In this document: positions 33,654 to 43,203 of the stretch, one piece after another
Position numbering within the stretch: position 1 is the stretch's first letter
Layout of the letters: each line of letters opens with the position of its first letter
NCBI GenBank assembly: GCA_964423575.1
Contig: CAYRFF010000009.1
Coordinates: 1 to 64,000, forward strand
From: CAYRFF01 sp964423575
GTDB taxonomy: Bacteria > Bacteroidota > Bacteroidia > Chitinophagales > Saprospiraceae
Length of the DNA: 64,000 nucleotides
Reading direction: 5' to 3'
Position numbers and translations under genes: made by a program
Notes under the pieces: model-generated
What the model saw: only the letters and a program-made list of their open reading frames with translations
Databases searched by the model: none
Told to the model about the DNA's origin: nothing

Positions 33654-34868
33654 ATGGAAATTTATAGTCTTTCAGGCCTTAATCTTTTAATAGGGAAAGC
33701 TCTTAAACAAGCTTTCCCTGAACTTGTATGGCTCGAGGCCGAAATCTCTAGAATAACAGAAAGAAGCGGTCACTTTTATATCGAGCTTGTCGAAAAGAGC
33801 GGTTCTGATATCCTGGCTAAATCCTCTGCCGTTATATGGAGAAATACTTCTTATATCATACGGCAGAAGCTTAGAAATAAATTTGACGATCTCATTCAGC
33901 CGGGAATTCATGTGAAAATTTTGGTTTCCGTGGATTATCACCCTGTCTATGGGCATAAGTTGATAATTCACGATCTTGATCCGGAGTTCACTATGGGGCA
34001 AATGGAGCTCATGCGGACCAGGATTCTGCAGCGCTTAAAGGATGAAAAGTTACTGGATAAGAATAAGCTCACTGCTCTCCCGCTTGCACTGAAAAATATT
34101 GCTGTCATCAGTTCTGAAACTGCCGCGGGATATCAGGATTTTATCAAGCAATTGACGCATAACCGTTTTGGATATACTTTCAACATTAGCCTTTTTAACG
34201 CTTCTATGCAGGGCGCCAATCTTGAACAAGAGGTTGTTGCTGCGCTTCGTAATATTCAAGCTCAAGGCAAATGGGATGTAGTCTGTATAGTCAGAGGCGG
34301 TGGTAGCAGAGTAGATCTCGCCTGGTTTGACAATTATGAAGTAGCACGTGAAATTGCAAACTCAGTCATTCCCGTTATCACCGGTATAGGACATGAAATC
34401 GATAAATCCGTTGCAGATTTTGTAGCGCACAGCTCAGTAAAGACACCCACTGCGACAGCAGAATTCATCGTGCAATACAATCATAGATTTGAGGAAACAA
34501 TCAATAACCTAGTATTTGACATAAGTCAGATATCTCTGAATTTCCTGGAGAACAAAGAAAAGACACTCGCCAATTCTGGTCAGCTATTATATCTATATTC
34601 CAAAGGATTACTCGACCAACAGGCTAGTAAATTATTGTTACTTGAGAGCGAAGTAAAGAACTCGGTATTGCTTGCCCTTGACAGACATAGAGTAAATCTG
34701 GAAAAGATGGAGCAATTCCTTGAAATTGCTTCACCGGAGAATATTCTGAAAAAAGGATATGCAATAGTACGTCAAGGAGATAAGGTAATAAGACGTGCAG
34801 AAGAAATAAACAAAGAGGAATTAGTTCATATTCAATTTTATGACTCTGAAATCAAGCTAAAACCATAA
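33654..34868 (+). CDS. xseA: exodeoxyribonuclease VII large subunit
   Basis: 404 residues. An N-terminal OB-fold nucleic-acid-binding domain (LVWLEAEISRITERSGHFYI, about 23-42) is followed by the catalytic domain with IAVISSETAAGYQDF, DVVCIVRGGGSRVDLAWFD (about 206-224), VITGIGHEIDKSVADFVAH and SVKTPTATAEF, and then a helical C-terminus ending in the conserved KKGYAIVRQGDKVI. It degrades single-stranded DNA with XseB, encoded 2 bp downstream. Confidence 0.95.
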   Translation: MEIYSLSGLNLLIGKALKQAFPELVWLEAEISRITERSGHFYIELVEKSGSDILAKSSAVIWRNTSYIIRQKLRNKFDDLIQPGIHVKILVSVDYHPVYGHKLIIHDLDPEFTMGQMELMRTRILQRLKDEKLLDKNKLTALPLALKNIAVISSETAAGYQDFIKQLTHNRFGYTFNISLFNASMQGANLEQEVVAALRNIQAQGKWDVVCIVRGGGSRVDLAWFDNYEVAREIANSVIPVITGIGHEIDKSVADFVAHSSVKTPTATAEFIVQYNHRFEETINNLVFDISQISLNFLENKEKTLANSGQLLYLYSKGLLDQQASKLLLLESEVKNSVLLALDRHRVNLEKMEQFLEIASPENILKKGYAIVRQGDKVIRRAEEINKEELVHIQFYDSEIKLKP

Positions 34869-34870
34869 AC

Positions 34871-35065
34871 ATGGAAGATATAACCTACGAAAAAGCATAC
34901 GCAGAACTACAGAAAATCTTACAGGATTTAAAAGCAGAAAATACGCCACTTGATCAGCTACATCATAAAGTTGTACGAGCCAAGGAATTGTTGAAATACT
35001 GCCAGGAAAGTTTACGTGCAACCAGCAAAGCAGTGCACTCCTTGCTGGAAGCAGATGAGGATTAA
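34871..35065 (+). CDS. xseB: exodeoxyribonuclease VII small subunit
   Basis: 64 residues, close to the usual 60-80. TYEKAYAELQKILQDLKAENTPLDQLHHKVVRAKELLKYCQ is the complete helical-hairpin subunit (length shown only by motif ends: starts TYEKAYAEL). It binds XseA and completes the single-strand nuclease. It converges with the LptF/G permease gene, one base apart. Confidence 0.92.
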   Translation: MEDITYEKAYAELQKILQDLKAENTPLDQLHHKVVRAKELLKYCQESLRATSKAVHSLLEADED

Positions 35066-35066
35066 A

Positions 35067-36554
35067 TTACGATTCAGCTAAACCTTCTTCCTTATCTTTC
35101 TTTCTCGTAAATAAGCGTTCAAAAAACGCAATGATAGCATCGATCTGAATGAATTTGCTGTCATTACGTGCCTTAATCGTTAAAAACACACCCAGTGGAA
35201 ACAAAATTATACAAGAAAGCCATGAACCCAGATAAGGATTCATCATCGCTTTATCGACCATAGATTTACTATACATCGTAATAACGATGAATAGCATAAA
35301 GAAAATGATCGCAATTAACATGGGATAACCTACTCCCCCTTTTCTTACAATCGCCCCCATGGGCGCACCTATAAAGAGAAATATTACACAGACCACAGCG
35401 AGAGAAAACTTGGTATGCTTCTGATAAGTATATCGGGAAATCTTTTCAGTATTTGTCTGTATCTTACGATTGAGGCTGTTTGCTCTCGTATCGTAGTAGC
35501 GTAATTTACCGATTGCACGTCCAACTATCTTATCTTTCATCCCATCATGAAAGCGCAGATAGAAAGGCATGTTTTCTGCATAATCACTTAATTGCAAAGA
35601 ATCCATGTGTTGATATCTAATGTCGTCATCAGAAAACCTTTTATCCAGTGTCTGATCTGTACTGTCCTGCTTCAATATCAATCCTGCAATATGTTCTGTC
35701 TTGGCATCTACCATTTCACTGCGCAGAGAATCAACCATATAAGAAAGCTGTCCTACATTCAGCATGCTCTCGTGTTGCTTGAAAACATCCGAACTGGTTC
35801 TGGTCAGCCCAAATTCCGATAAGTCGAATATCTTTTCAAACTTTTCAAAATCAGAACGCATTACCGGAAAGCTTCTATCCGAGGAGTTATCTTTTAACTC
35901 TTGGTACTGATGGCCATCTTCCAGTTCCATAACTAGGTATTTCTCATCAGCTGTAGTGTACATTTTCCCTTTACGTGCAGTAATGATTATAACTTCATTC
36001 CGACGCATATTACTGTGATCATAAATGAACACATCCTTCAGATCCTGGCCATTATCCGATTTCTCGCCTATTTTAATCGCATAGCCTTTGAAATCGTAAT
36101 TATAAACCCCTTCCTTCAGGTTCAGAGTAGGTTTTTGCTTCCGTATATCATAGAGAAGAGTCTTGGATTTCAGATTGGTATATGGAATAAGATTGTTGGC
36201 AGTATAGAATGAAAATATTGCCAAACCTATCCCGGCCAACACTAGTGGCAACATTACGCGCGACAGGGAAACACCGGCAGACTTTATGCCGGCAAGTTCA
36301 TAATGTTCGCCCAGGTTTCCCAGTAGCATTACGGAGGCTATAAGAATTCCAATAGGCATACCCAATGGCAGGAAAGATACCGACATATAGACCAGCATCT
36401 CGGTAATATCCCAGAAGGAGACTCCCTTTCCCATAATCTCATCGAGATACAGCCATAGCTGCTGCATCGTCAGAACAAATACAGCGATCAAAGTCGCCAT
36501 AATCATCGTGGGCAGAAAAGTCTTAATGAGATATTTGTCGAGTATTTTAAACAT
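35067..36554 (-). CDS. LptF/LptG-type permease (YjgP/YjgQ family)
   Basis: A 495-residue inner-membrane protein that pairs with LptB to extract lipopolysaccharide for transport. N-terminal segments MFKILDKYLIKTFLPTMIMA and LPLGMPIGILIASVMLLGN form the first transmembrane bundle. A long beta-jellyroll periplasmic domain (about 120-370) follows, and three C-terminal membrane helices have SLAVVCVIFLFIGAPMGAIV and GYPMLIAIIFFMLFIVITMY. The gene could be either lptF or lptG. It is 16 bp downstream of the thioredoxin-like gene on the same strand. Confidence 0.9.
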   Translation of the reverse strand: MFKILDKYLIKTFLPTMIMATLIAVFVLTMQQLWLYLDEIMGKGVSFWDITEMLVYMSVSFLPLGMPIGILIASVMLLGNLGEHYELAGIKSAGVSLSRVMLPLVLAGIGLAIFSFYTANNLIPYTNLKSKTLLYDIRKQKPTLNLKEGVYNYDFKGYAIKIGEKSDNGQDLKDVFIYDHSNMRRNEVIIITARKGKMYTTADEKYLVMELEDGHQYQELKDNSSDRSFPVMRSDFEKFEKIFDLSEFGLTRTSSDVFKQHESMLNVGQLSYMVDSLRSEMVDAKTEHIAGLILKQDSTDQTLDKRFSDDDIRYQHMDSLQLSDYAENMPFYLRFHDGMKDKIVGRAIGKLRYYDTRANSLNRKIQTNTEKISRYTYQKHTKFSLAVVCVIFLFIGAPMGAIVRKGGVGYPMLIAIIFFMLFIVITMYSKSMVDKAMMNPYLGSWLSCIILFPLGVFLTIKARNDSKFIQIDAIIAFFERLFTRKKDKEEGLAES

Positions 36555-36570
36555 TCCTAGCCCGGATTAA

Positions 36571-37938
36571 TTATTTCCCAGTTGAAAGAAAATGATTCAA
36601 TATATCCGGTAACTGCTCTGTGCTAAAATTCTTTAATAAAATTTCTTTGTTACTATCTAGCAAGAAGAATTTTGGTGTAGCAAAGATATCGTACTTCTCC
36701 TTAAAGTTACTGCGTAAGTATGGGTCTGTAACATTAATGAACTCTGCCATTTCAGGATGTTCCTCAATAAACTCCCAGCATTTATCAACTTCATCCATTA
36801 ACTCTGTACACACAGCAAATACTTTTACACTCTTTCCTCTGAATTCCTCCATTTCTTTTGCAAGTGCGGGAATTGCCTTTCTGCAATGCCCGCATTCCGG
36901 TGTCCAAAAAGCCAATACCACTAAATCAGATTCAACATCTTTCAGCGCTAGAGTTTTTCCATCTTTCAGCTTCATACTGAGTTCAGGTGCTTTCTTACCG
37001 ATGAGGATATTCTCGAGCTTTTCAGCATTCTTTACGAGCTTATCCAATTGTTTTTCATTTACCCAAGGAGCAAGCCCTTTGGCGTAATAATTCTGAATCA
37101 AATAGACATAGACTGCATCCAGACCTATCACCTCAGCAGCAGCATAAGAGTTCAGGAAATCAACCAGAAGATAACGATAATTAGGACCTTCCAGATCAGT
37201 CTTATTCAGTACTATATCCACCGATTTAATAATAGAGTCGGCAGTCATTACCGTATAATTATCGACAAACTGCTTTACACGGGAATAGAATCCGGGAGCA
37301 TAGATATAACGATTGTCCTTTAAATCCATAAAGTCAAAGAAATGATCATAGAGATATCTGTATCTCATTTCATTTTCGTCCTCCCCTGCCTCAGAAAAGT
37401 CCGGAACTTCTACGTTACGGTTTAAATTTATGACAACCGCAAGCATTGAATCCTGATATTGCTCTACTAGTCTTTCCTGATATGAATACACTTCCTTATC
37501 TATACTCTCTCTGAATTTTGCTAGTTGTAAAGAGTCCATTCCTCCTGTCTCCGCATCATTCAACTTTACTCTTTGCTCCGTAATAAAATCGATATATCCA
37601 TAAAAGGCGCTATTCTGGGGAGAATTGGCAAAGGTGGCTTTCATTTCTTCATCCAGGTTAATATTATATTTCACCTGATTATCGATCATAAATTGCACGG
37701 TTCCTCTATTGGGTACATATAGAAAGAACATACCATTGTGTCCTTTTTCATCGTCTTCGAAGACGAATCTGTTATCCACATTATATGCTGTATCAAGCAC
37801 AAATTGGCTTTTTCCATAAAAGTACCCAAACAGCATTGTATCAATGTCTGTCTCCGGCATTACTACATCAATGGAATATTGAGCGTTAAGGCCCAGAGGC
37901 AGCAGGAATAATAGACTTAGAAAGTTAATATATTTCAT
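36571..37938 (-). CDS. TlpA-like periplasmic thiol-disulfide protein
   Basis: A 455-residue exported protein with a signal peptide to LNAQ (about residue 19). An N-terminal beta-domain like DUF4369 spans 20-110, followed by a helical DUF5106-like region (about 115-310). A C-terminal thioredoxin/TlpA domain (about 320-455) has APELSMKLKDGKTLAL and the active site TPECGHCRKAIPA. The CxxC supports disulfide reduction in the periplasm; it may serve cytochrome c maturation or protein repair. Upstream of the LptF/G gene with a short gap, likely one transcript. Confidence 0.88.
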   Translation of the reverse strand: MKYINFLSLLFLLPLGLNAQYSIDVVMPETDIDTMLFGYFYGKSQFVLDTAYNVDNRFVFEDDEKGHNGMFFLYVPNRGTVQFMIDNQVKYNINLDEEMKATFANSPQNSAFYGYIDFITEQRVKLNDAETGGMDSLQLAKFRESIDKEVYSYQERLVEQYQDSMLAVVINLNRNVEVPDFSEAGEDENEMRYRYLYDHFFDFMDLKDNRYIYAPGFYSRVKQFVDNYTVMTADSIIKSVDIVLNKTDLEGPNYRYLLVDFLNSYAAAEVIGLDAVYVYLIQNYYAKGLAPWVNEKQLDKLVKNAEKLENILIGKKAPELSMKLKDGKTLALKDVESDLVVLAFWTPECGHCRKAIPALAKEMEEFRGKSVKVFAVCTELMDEVDKCWEFIEEHPEMAEFINVTDPYLRSNFKEKYDIFATPKFFLLDSNKEILLKNFSTEQLPDILNHFLSTGK

Positions 37939-38062
37939 CCGTAGATATGTTTTTATTTTATTATGCTTAAAACGACGTAATGGTCTAAAATGTTGAATTA
38001 ATTATCTCATTAACCATTTGTTTAAAAGAATAATTAGTGTCCAATTATAGGTTAATTTTCTC

Positions 38063-39001
38063 CTACCTACTGCGTGAAAGCAGATATAAAACTGCCATAC
38101 GCACAGCAACTCCATTTTCAACCTGCTGGAGGATTAAGGACTGACCGGAATCCGCAACGTCACTTGTAATTTCCACCCCGCGATTTATAGGTCCGGGATG
38201 CATAATTGTGAGATCATTGTTCAGACTCTTCAGTAAGTCAGCATTAATTCCATAAAATCTTCTGTATTCTCTCAGACTTGGGAAATATTTGATGTTCTGC
38301 CTTTCCAGTTGAATGCGCAGCACATTGGCTATTTCCGCCCATTCTAGTGCCTTCCTTAGGTCATATTCCACCTTCACGCCGAGTGATTCAATATGTCTTG
38401 GGATTAATGTAGGCGGGCCACAGACCAGTACCTCAGCACCCAATTTGCGTAAGCAGAAAATATTGCTCAATGCTACTCTTGAATGTAAAATATCTCCTAT
38501 AATCGCAACGCGTTTCCCCTTGAGATCGCCGTGTTTCTCACGCATTGAATAGGCATCGAGTAAAGCCTGTGTCGGATGCTCATGCGTACCATCTCCTGCA
38601 TTGACAATCTTGGCATCAATATGGTCAGCTAAATAAGCACATGCTCCCGGCGTAGGATGACGCATTACGATAACATCGACTTTCATCCAGAGAATATTAT
38701 TGACCGTATCAAGTAGCGTTTCGCCTTTATTTACACTAGAAGAAGAAGCCGAAAAGTTAATGACATCAGCCGATAACCTTTTCTCTGCAAGCTCAAAGCT
38801 CAATTTAGTTCTGGTTGAGTTTTCAAAGAAAAGATTGGCGATAGTGATGTCTCTTAAACTCGGTACTTTTTTGATAGGGCGATTAATAACATCCTTAAAT
38901 TCATCCGCCGTTGTAAATATCAAATCCAGATCTTCCGGAGTTAAATCTTCTATCCCCAGAAGGTGCTTAGTCGATAGTTGACTTACTGCTTTCTCAACCA
39001 T
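38063..39001 (-). CDS. pyrB: aspartate carbamoyltransferase, catalytic subunit
   Basis: A 312-residue enzyme of pyrimidine synthesis joining carbamoyl phosphate and aspartate. Signatures: LFFENSTRTKLSFELAEKRL near 55-74 (carbamoyl phosphate loop), SSSVNKGETLLDT, HEHPTQALLDAYS near 141-153, and HPGPINRGVEI near 266-276. No pyrI regulatory gene is nearby. Its start overlaps pyrR by 8 bp. It is the last gene of the argS-glnS-pyrR-pyrB run. Confidence 0.96.
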   Translation of the reverse strand: MVEKAVSQLSTKHLLGIEDLTPEDLDLIFTTADEFKDVINRPIKKVPSLRDITIANLFFENSTRTKLSFELAEKRLSADVINFSASSSSVNKGETLLDTVNNILWMKVDVIVMRHPTPGACAYLADHIDAKIVNAGDGTHEHPTQALLDAYSMREKHGDLKGKRVAIIGDILHSRVALSNIFCLRKLGAEVLVCGPPTLIPRHIESLGVKVEYDLRKALEWAEIANVLRIQLERQNIKYFPSLREYRRFYGINADLLKSLNNDLTIMHPGPINRGVEITSDVADSGQSLILQQVENGVAVRMAVLYLLSRSR

Positions 39002-39545
39002 TTTTAGATGGATAAATATTTATAGAATCGCTTTTTTGGTCATCTGACCATAATACTTTGACATAAGCTTCATCCACAGAGTCTACCGTAATACCGATAT
39101 AATCAGCTTTAATCGGAAAATGTCGATTAAATCTGCGATCTACCAGTACCAGTAAATCAATTTCTGCAGGTCTGCCAAATTGCTGCACCGCTGCCATAGC
39201 AGCTTGTATCGTTCTTCCCGTATACAAAACATCGTCGATAAGAATCAGCCGCTTATCTTCAAGAGAAATATCAAGTTCAGTTGAAGAAGCGCGCAGAGGT
39301 TCTTCTCTGATTCTAAAATCATCCCGGAAAAAGGTAATATCAAGCTTCCCATATCCGGGATTTAAATCCGGGACTTCCTCTTTCAGAATCTCGAGAATCC
39401 TATCACTCACTATAGTTCCACGCGGCTGAATACCGAGAATTACTGAGTTGGCGAAATCAGAATGATTTTCAATCAACTCGTAAGCAAGTCTCCGCAGAGT
39501 TAAATCAAATCGTCCTTTTTCCAGTATGACTTTTCCTTCAGCCAT
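38994..39545 (-). CDS. pyrR: PyrR bifunctional pyrimidine regulator / uracil phosphoribosyltransferase
   Basis: A 183-residue type I PRTase-fold protein. PRPP loop LILIDDVLYTGRTIQAAM near 99-116 and GIQPRGTIVSDRI near 42-54 are complete. PyrR converts uracil plus PRPP to UMP and, in Firmicutes, binds pyr mRNA leaders to cause attenuation. Here it is 10 bp after glnS and overlaps pyrB, so no leader stands directly in front of it; a regulatory role is not evident from the sequence. Confidence 0.93.
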   Translation of the reverse strand: MAEGKVILEKGRFDLTLRRLAYELIENHSDFANSVILGIQPRGTIVSDRILEILKEEVPDLNPGYGKLDITFFRDDFRIREEPLRASSTELDISLEDKRLILIDDVLYTGRTIQAAMAAVQQFGRPAEIDLLVLVDRRFNRHFPIKADYIGITVDSVDEAYVKVLWSDDQKSDSINIYPSKNG

Positions 39546-39555
39546 TGCGCGGTCT

Positions 39556-41238
39556 TTATAAATTATTTTCCTTCATTTGGGTTTTCCAGGCACTTTTCAG
39601 AGAAACTGTTCTGTTAAACACCAGCTTATCTCCATCACTGTCTGGATCAACTACAAAGTATCCCATTCTGAAAAACTGGAATTTATCACCCGGCTTAGCA
39701 TCTGCAAGCGATGTTTCTACTCTACTGTGATTAATTACTTCCAGGCTATCCTTATTAATGAATTCCTTAAAGTCTATTCCTTCATGCGAATCCGGTTCTG
39801 GATCTGTAAACAATCTCTCATACATTCTGAGTTCTACTTCCTTGCTATGTTCAGCAGAAACCCAGTGCAGCGTCCCCTTAGGCTTAATTCCTGAGGTATC
39901 ATGACCACTCTTACTGTCCGGATAATAAGTTGCATATACTTCTTCCACTTCACCAGTTTCTTCATTGATTTTATAATCGTCACAATGAATTATATAGGCA
40001 GATTTCAGACGTACAGTTTTACCCGGTGCAAGTCGGAAGTACTTCTTGGGAGGATCGATCAAAAAATCCTCTTTTTCTATATAAATTTCCCTGGTCAGCA
40101 ATACATCTCTTTCACCTGAATCCGGGTCTTCCGGATTATTAACAACAGAAAGATGTTCTGTCTTGCCTTCAGGATAATTAGTAATAACGAGTTTAAGCGG
40201 ATTGATGACAGCCATTACCCTCGGAGCAATCTTATTCAGATGCTCACGCACGCAATACTCGAGTAAGGAATAATCGATAAGATTTTCCCTTTTGGTCAAT
40301 CCGATTCTATCACAGAAATCCCTGATAGACTCCGGTGTATATCCTCTTCTGCGCATCCCTGAAATCGTAGGCATACGCGGATCATCCCAGCCATTTACAT
40401 AGCCGCCTTCAACCAGTTGCAATAATTTCCTCTTACTTACCACCGTATATGCAAGATGCATTCTGGAGAATTCAATTTGCCTGGAAGGGAATAAATCCAA
40501 CTTCTGAATAAGCCAGTTGTACAATGGTCTATGATTTTCAAACTCTATAGAACAAAGGCTATGGGTAATATTCTCAATGGCATCTGATTGCCCATGAGCC
40601 ATGTCATACATTGGGTATATATTCCATTCCTTTCCTGTCCTTACGTGCTCATCATATTTAATTCTGTAGATAATCGGATCTCTCAGATGCATATTGGGAG
40701 AGCTCATATCTATTTTAGCACGCAATACCATACTACCTTCCGGGTGCTTCCCCTCTTTCATTTCCTCAAACAGTCTCAAACTCTCTTCCTTGGGGCGATT
40801 GCGATACGGACTTTCAGTTCCTGGAGTATTGGTATCTCCTTTCATTGCATTAATCGTATCAAAATCTGACTCATCGACATAAGCCAGCCCATCGTGAATG
40901 AGTTTCACCGCCATTTCATATAAATCATCGAAATAATCTGAGGCATAAAACTCATTATCCCATTCAAAGCCCAGCCATTTTATATCTCGCTTTATTGCAT
41001 CAATGTACTCTTGTCCCTCAGAAGTAGGATTAGTATCATCAAAGCGCAGATTGGTAGTTCCTCCATACTTTTGCGTCAAGCCAAAGTTCAGGCATATAGC
41101 CTTAGCATGACCAATATGCAGATATCCATTAGGCTCGGGCGGGAAACGGGTTCTTATATTATGATGTTTCCCCGTTTTCAGATCATCCTCGATAATCTCT
41201 TCTACAAAATTCAGACTTTTTAAATTCTCTTCTGACAT
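39556..41238 (-). CDS. glnS: glutamine-tRNA ligase
   Basis: A 560-residue class I synthetase. PPEPNGYLHIGHAKAICLN near 32-50 carries the HIGH motif, RFDDTNPTSEGQEYIDAI follows, and VVSKRKLLQLVEGGYVNGWD contains the KMSKS equivalent (VSKRK). The C-terminal half has two beta-barrels for anticodon recognition (INPLKLVITNYPEGKTE). Presence of GlnRS implies direct Gln-tRNA charging. Sits 16 bp after argS and 10 bp before pyrR. Confidence 0.97.
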   Translation of the reverse strand: MSEENLKSLNFVEEIIEDDLKTGKHHNIRTRFPPEPNGYLHIGHAKAICLNFGLTQKYGGTTNLRFDDTNPTSEGQEYIDAIKRDIKWLGFEWDNEFYASDYFDDLYEMAVKLIHDGLAYVDESDFDTINAMKGDTNTPGTESPYRNRPKEESLRLFEEMKEGKHPEGSMVLRAKIDMSSPNMHLRDPIIYRIKYDEHVRTGKEWNIYPMYDMAHGQSDAIENITHSLCSIEFENHRPLYNWLIQKLDLFPSRQIEFSRMHLAYTVVSKRKLLQLVEGGYVNGWDDPRMPTISGMRRRGYTPESIRDFCDRIGLTKRENLIDYSLLEYCVREHLNKIAPRVMAVINPLKLVITNYPEGKTEHLSVVNNPEDPDSGERDVLLTREIYIEKEDFLIDPPKKYFRLAPGKTVRLKSAYIIHCDDYKINEETGEVEEVYATYYPDSKSGHDTSGIKPKGTLHWVSAEHSKEVELRMYERLFTDPEPDSHEGIDFKEFINKDSLEVINHSRVETSLADAKPGDKFQFFRMGYFVVDPDSDGDKLVFNRTVSLKSAWKTQMKENNL

Positions 41239-41254
41239 AACTCTTCTTTTTTCC

Positions 41255-43096
41255 TTACATGCGATTAGGCATTCCTACATTGAGTAATCCAAACAGATAC
41301 TCAAGATGTCGTGCTGTTACTTCACACAAATTTATCCTAAATTGTTTAACATCTTCACTTTCAGTTCTCAGAATTGGCACATCGTGATAAAACCTGTGAA
41401 ATGCTTTGGCGATGGAATAGGCCTGGTCCGCCACCAGTGATGGATTATATTCTTCTGCAGCCTGCACTACCTTATCCCTTGATTTATGCAGCTCCGACAA
41501 TAGGTTTATCTCTTGTTCATGCAGTTCTATATCAACGTTGGAAGAATTGTTTTCCTGCTTTCGCAAATTTTTACGCAGCAGGGATTGAATCCTTACAAAA
41601 GCATTTTGCACATACGGTCCCGTATGTCCTTGCAAATCCACAGATTGTTCAGGATCATACATCATCCTCTTACGCGGATTCACCTGAAGAATAAAGAACT
41701 TCAGCGCACCCAATGCTATCTTTCTTATTGTTTCATCATATTCTTCGCCTGACAATTCTCCAAGTTCTCCTCTTTCTCTCGTATTCACAATTACGATTTC
41801 AATCACCTCCTGAACCAGATCATCAGCGTCAACTACATTGCCCTCTCTTGATTTCATTTTGCCGGAAGGCAAATCAACCATTCCATAGGATAGATGATAC
41901 AGGCCATCTCTATAGGAAACTCCCAGCTTTTCCAATATGGCAAACAATGCCTGGAAATGGTATTCCTGTTCGTCTCCCACCACATATATCATTCTGTCCA
42001 TTCCGTAATCATCGAAACGCAACTGCGCAGTACCTATGTCTTGCGTTGTGTACAGAGATGTACCATCCGCTCTTAGCAGGATTTTCTGATCCAATCCCTT
42101 ATCGGATAAATCGACCCAGATTGAGCCGTCTTCCCGTTTGGTAAAAATCCCCTTTTTCTCCCCTTCTTCAACTACCTCACGTCCCAGCAGATAAGTATCG
42201 GATTCAAAGTAATTCTTATCAAAACTTACATCCAATCTTTTGAAAGTTTCCTCAAATCCTCCCATCACCCAACCATTCATCATTTCCCAGACATCCTTGG
42301 CCTCTTTCTCACCATCTTCCCATCGTAGCAGCAGCTCACGAGCTTCTTTACCTAAAAGTGAATACTCGTTAAAGTAATCGTTTTTATATCCCTTGTAAAA
42401 TTCTTCAGCCTCCTCGTTATCTCTCCCTTTGTCAGAAAAAACACTTTTCCCCTCTTCTGAATTCTGCCATGCTTTATATTCCTCAGATAATTTCTGATCG
42501 AAAAGTACATAAAAGTTCCCCACAAAGTGGTCGCCTTTTATTCCGGTCGATTCAGGTGTCTCGCCATTACCCCAGTGCATCCACGCAAGCATACTCTTGG
42601 AGATGGCAATTCCTCTGTCGTTTATAATTTGTGTATTTATAACCTCGTGTCCTACCGCCTTAAGAATTCTGGATACAGAATCTCCCAGGAGAATATTCCT
42701 TATATGTCCGAGGTGCAAAGGTTTATTAGTATTGGGTGAACAGAATTCCACAAGTATTTTTTCAGGCTTAACTTCATAAGTAAAGTCTGCTCCTATTTCA
42801 TCTTGTAGGAAGTTCATCCAGCCTGTAGAACTGATACTAATATTTAAAAATCCTTTTACCACATTAAAACCAGTAATATAATCTACTGATTCTTTAAGGT
42901 AATTACCGATATTCTCAGCGAGGACTTCCGGTTTTGCCTTGGCAATTCTCAGGTATGGAAATACCACAAAGGTAAATTCTCCATCAAATTCCTTCCTGGT
43001 TTCCTGAAGCTCAATTTCAGAATTCACACCTTCCCAGCCATAATTTTTTCTCAGGAAATCTGCTATTTCCTCTCTTATCCGAACTCTTAAATCCAT
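41255..43096 (-). CDS. argS: arginine-tRNA ligase
   Basis: A 613-residue class I synthetase. An N-terminal Add-1 tRNA-binding domain (about 1-110) precedes EFCSPNTNKPLHLGHIRNIL (HIGH motif as HLGH, near 121-140), then catalytic blocks RADGTSLYTTQDIGTA and YHLSYGMVDLPSGKMKSREG (KMSKS-like). A DALR anticodon-binding domain closes the protein, ending LEYLFGLLNVGMPNRM. First gene of a four-gene minus-strand operon. A copy of GCTTTCGCAAAT lies at 41557-41568. Confidence 0.97.
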   Translation of the reverse strand: MDLRVRIREEIADFLRKNYGWEGVNSEIELQETRKEFDGEFTFVVFPYLRIAKAKPEVLAENIGNYLKESVDYITGFNVVKGFLNISISSTGWMNFLQDEIGADFTYEVKPEKILVEFCSPNTNKPLHLGHIRNILLGDSVSRILKAVGHEVINTQIINDRGIAISKSMLAWMHWGNGETPESTGIKGDHFVGNFYVLFDQKLSEEYKAWQNSEEGKSVFSDKGRDNEEAEEFYKGYKNDYFNEYSLLGKEARELLLRWEDGEKEAKDVWEMMNGWVMGGFEETFKRLDVSFDKNYFESDTYLLGREVVEEGEKKGIFTKREDGSIWVDLSDKGLDQKILLRADGTSLYTTQDIGTAQLRFDDYGMDRMIYVVGDEQEYHFQALFAILEKLGVSYRDGLYHLSYGMVDLPSGKMKSREGNVVDADDLVQEVIEIVIVNTRERGELGELSGEEYDETIRKIALGALKFFILQVNPRKRMMYDPEQSVDLQGHTGPYVQNAFVRIQSLLRKNLRKQENNSSNVDIELHEQEINLLSELHKSRDKVVQAAEEYNPSLVADQAYSIAKAFHRFYHDVPILRTESEDVKQFRINLCEVTARHLEYLFGLLNVGMPNRM

Positions 43097-43115
43097 ATTC
43101 TTAATTTCACAGCCG

Positions 43116-43123
43116 CAAAGGTA
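43116..43123 (-). promoter_or_regulatory. -7 box of the argS-glnS-pyrR-pyrB promoter
   Basis: Minus strand TACCTTTG is an exact TAnnTTTG match, 20 nt before the argS ATG. The nearest TTG is only 14 nt upstream, so the -33 half is poor. Confidence 0.5.
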
Positions 43124-43203
43124 CGCTTCACGCCTGACAAGATGAAAATTTGTCGAAGCAATTTAACAGTATATCAAGCGATTAGAGTAAAAGAGCTGGC
43201 ATT

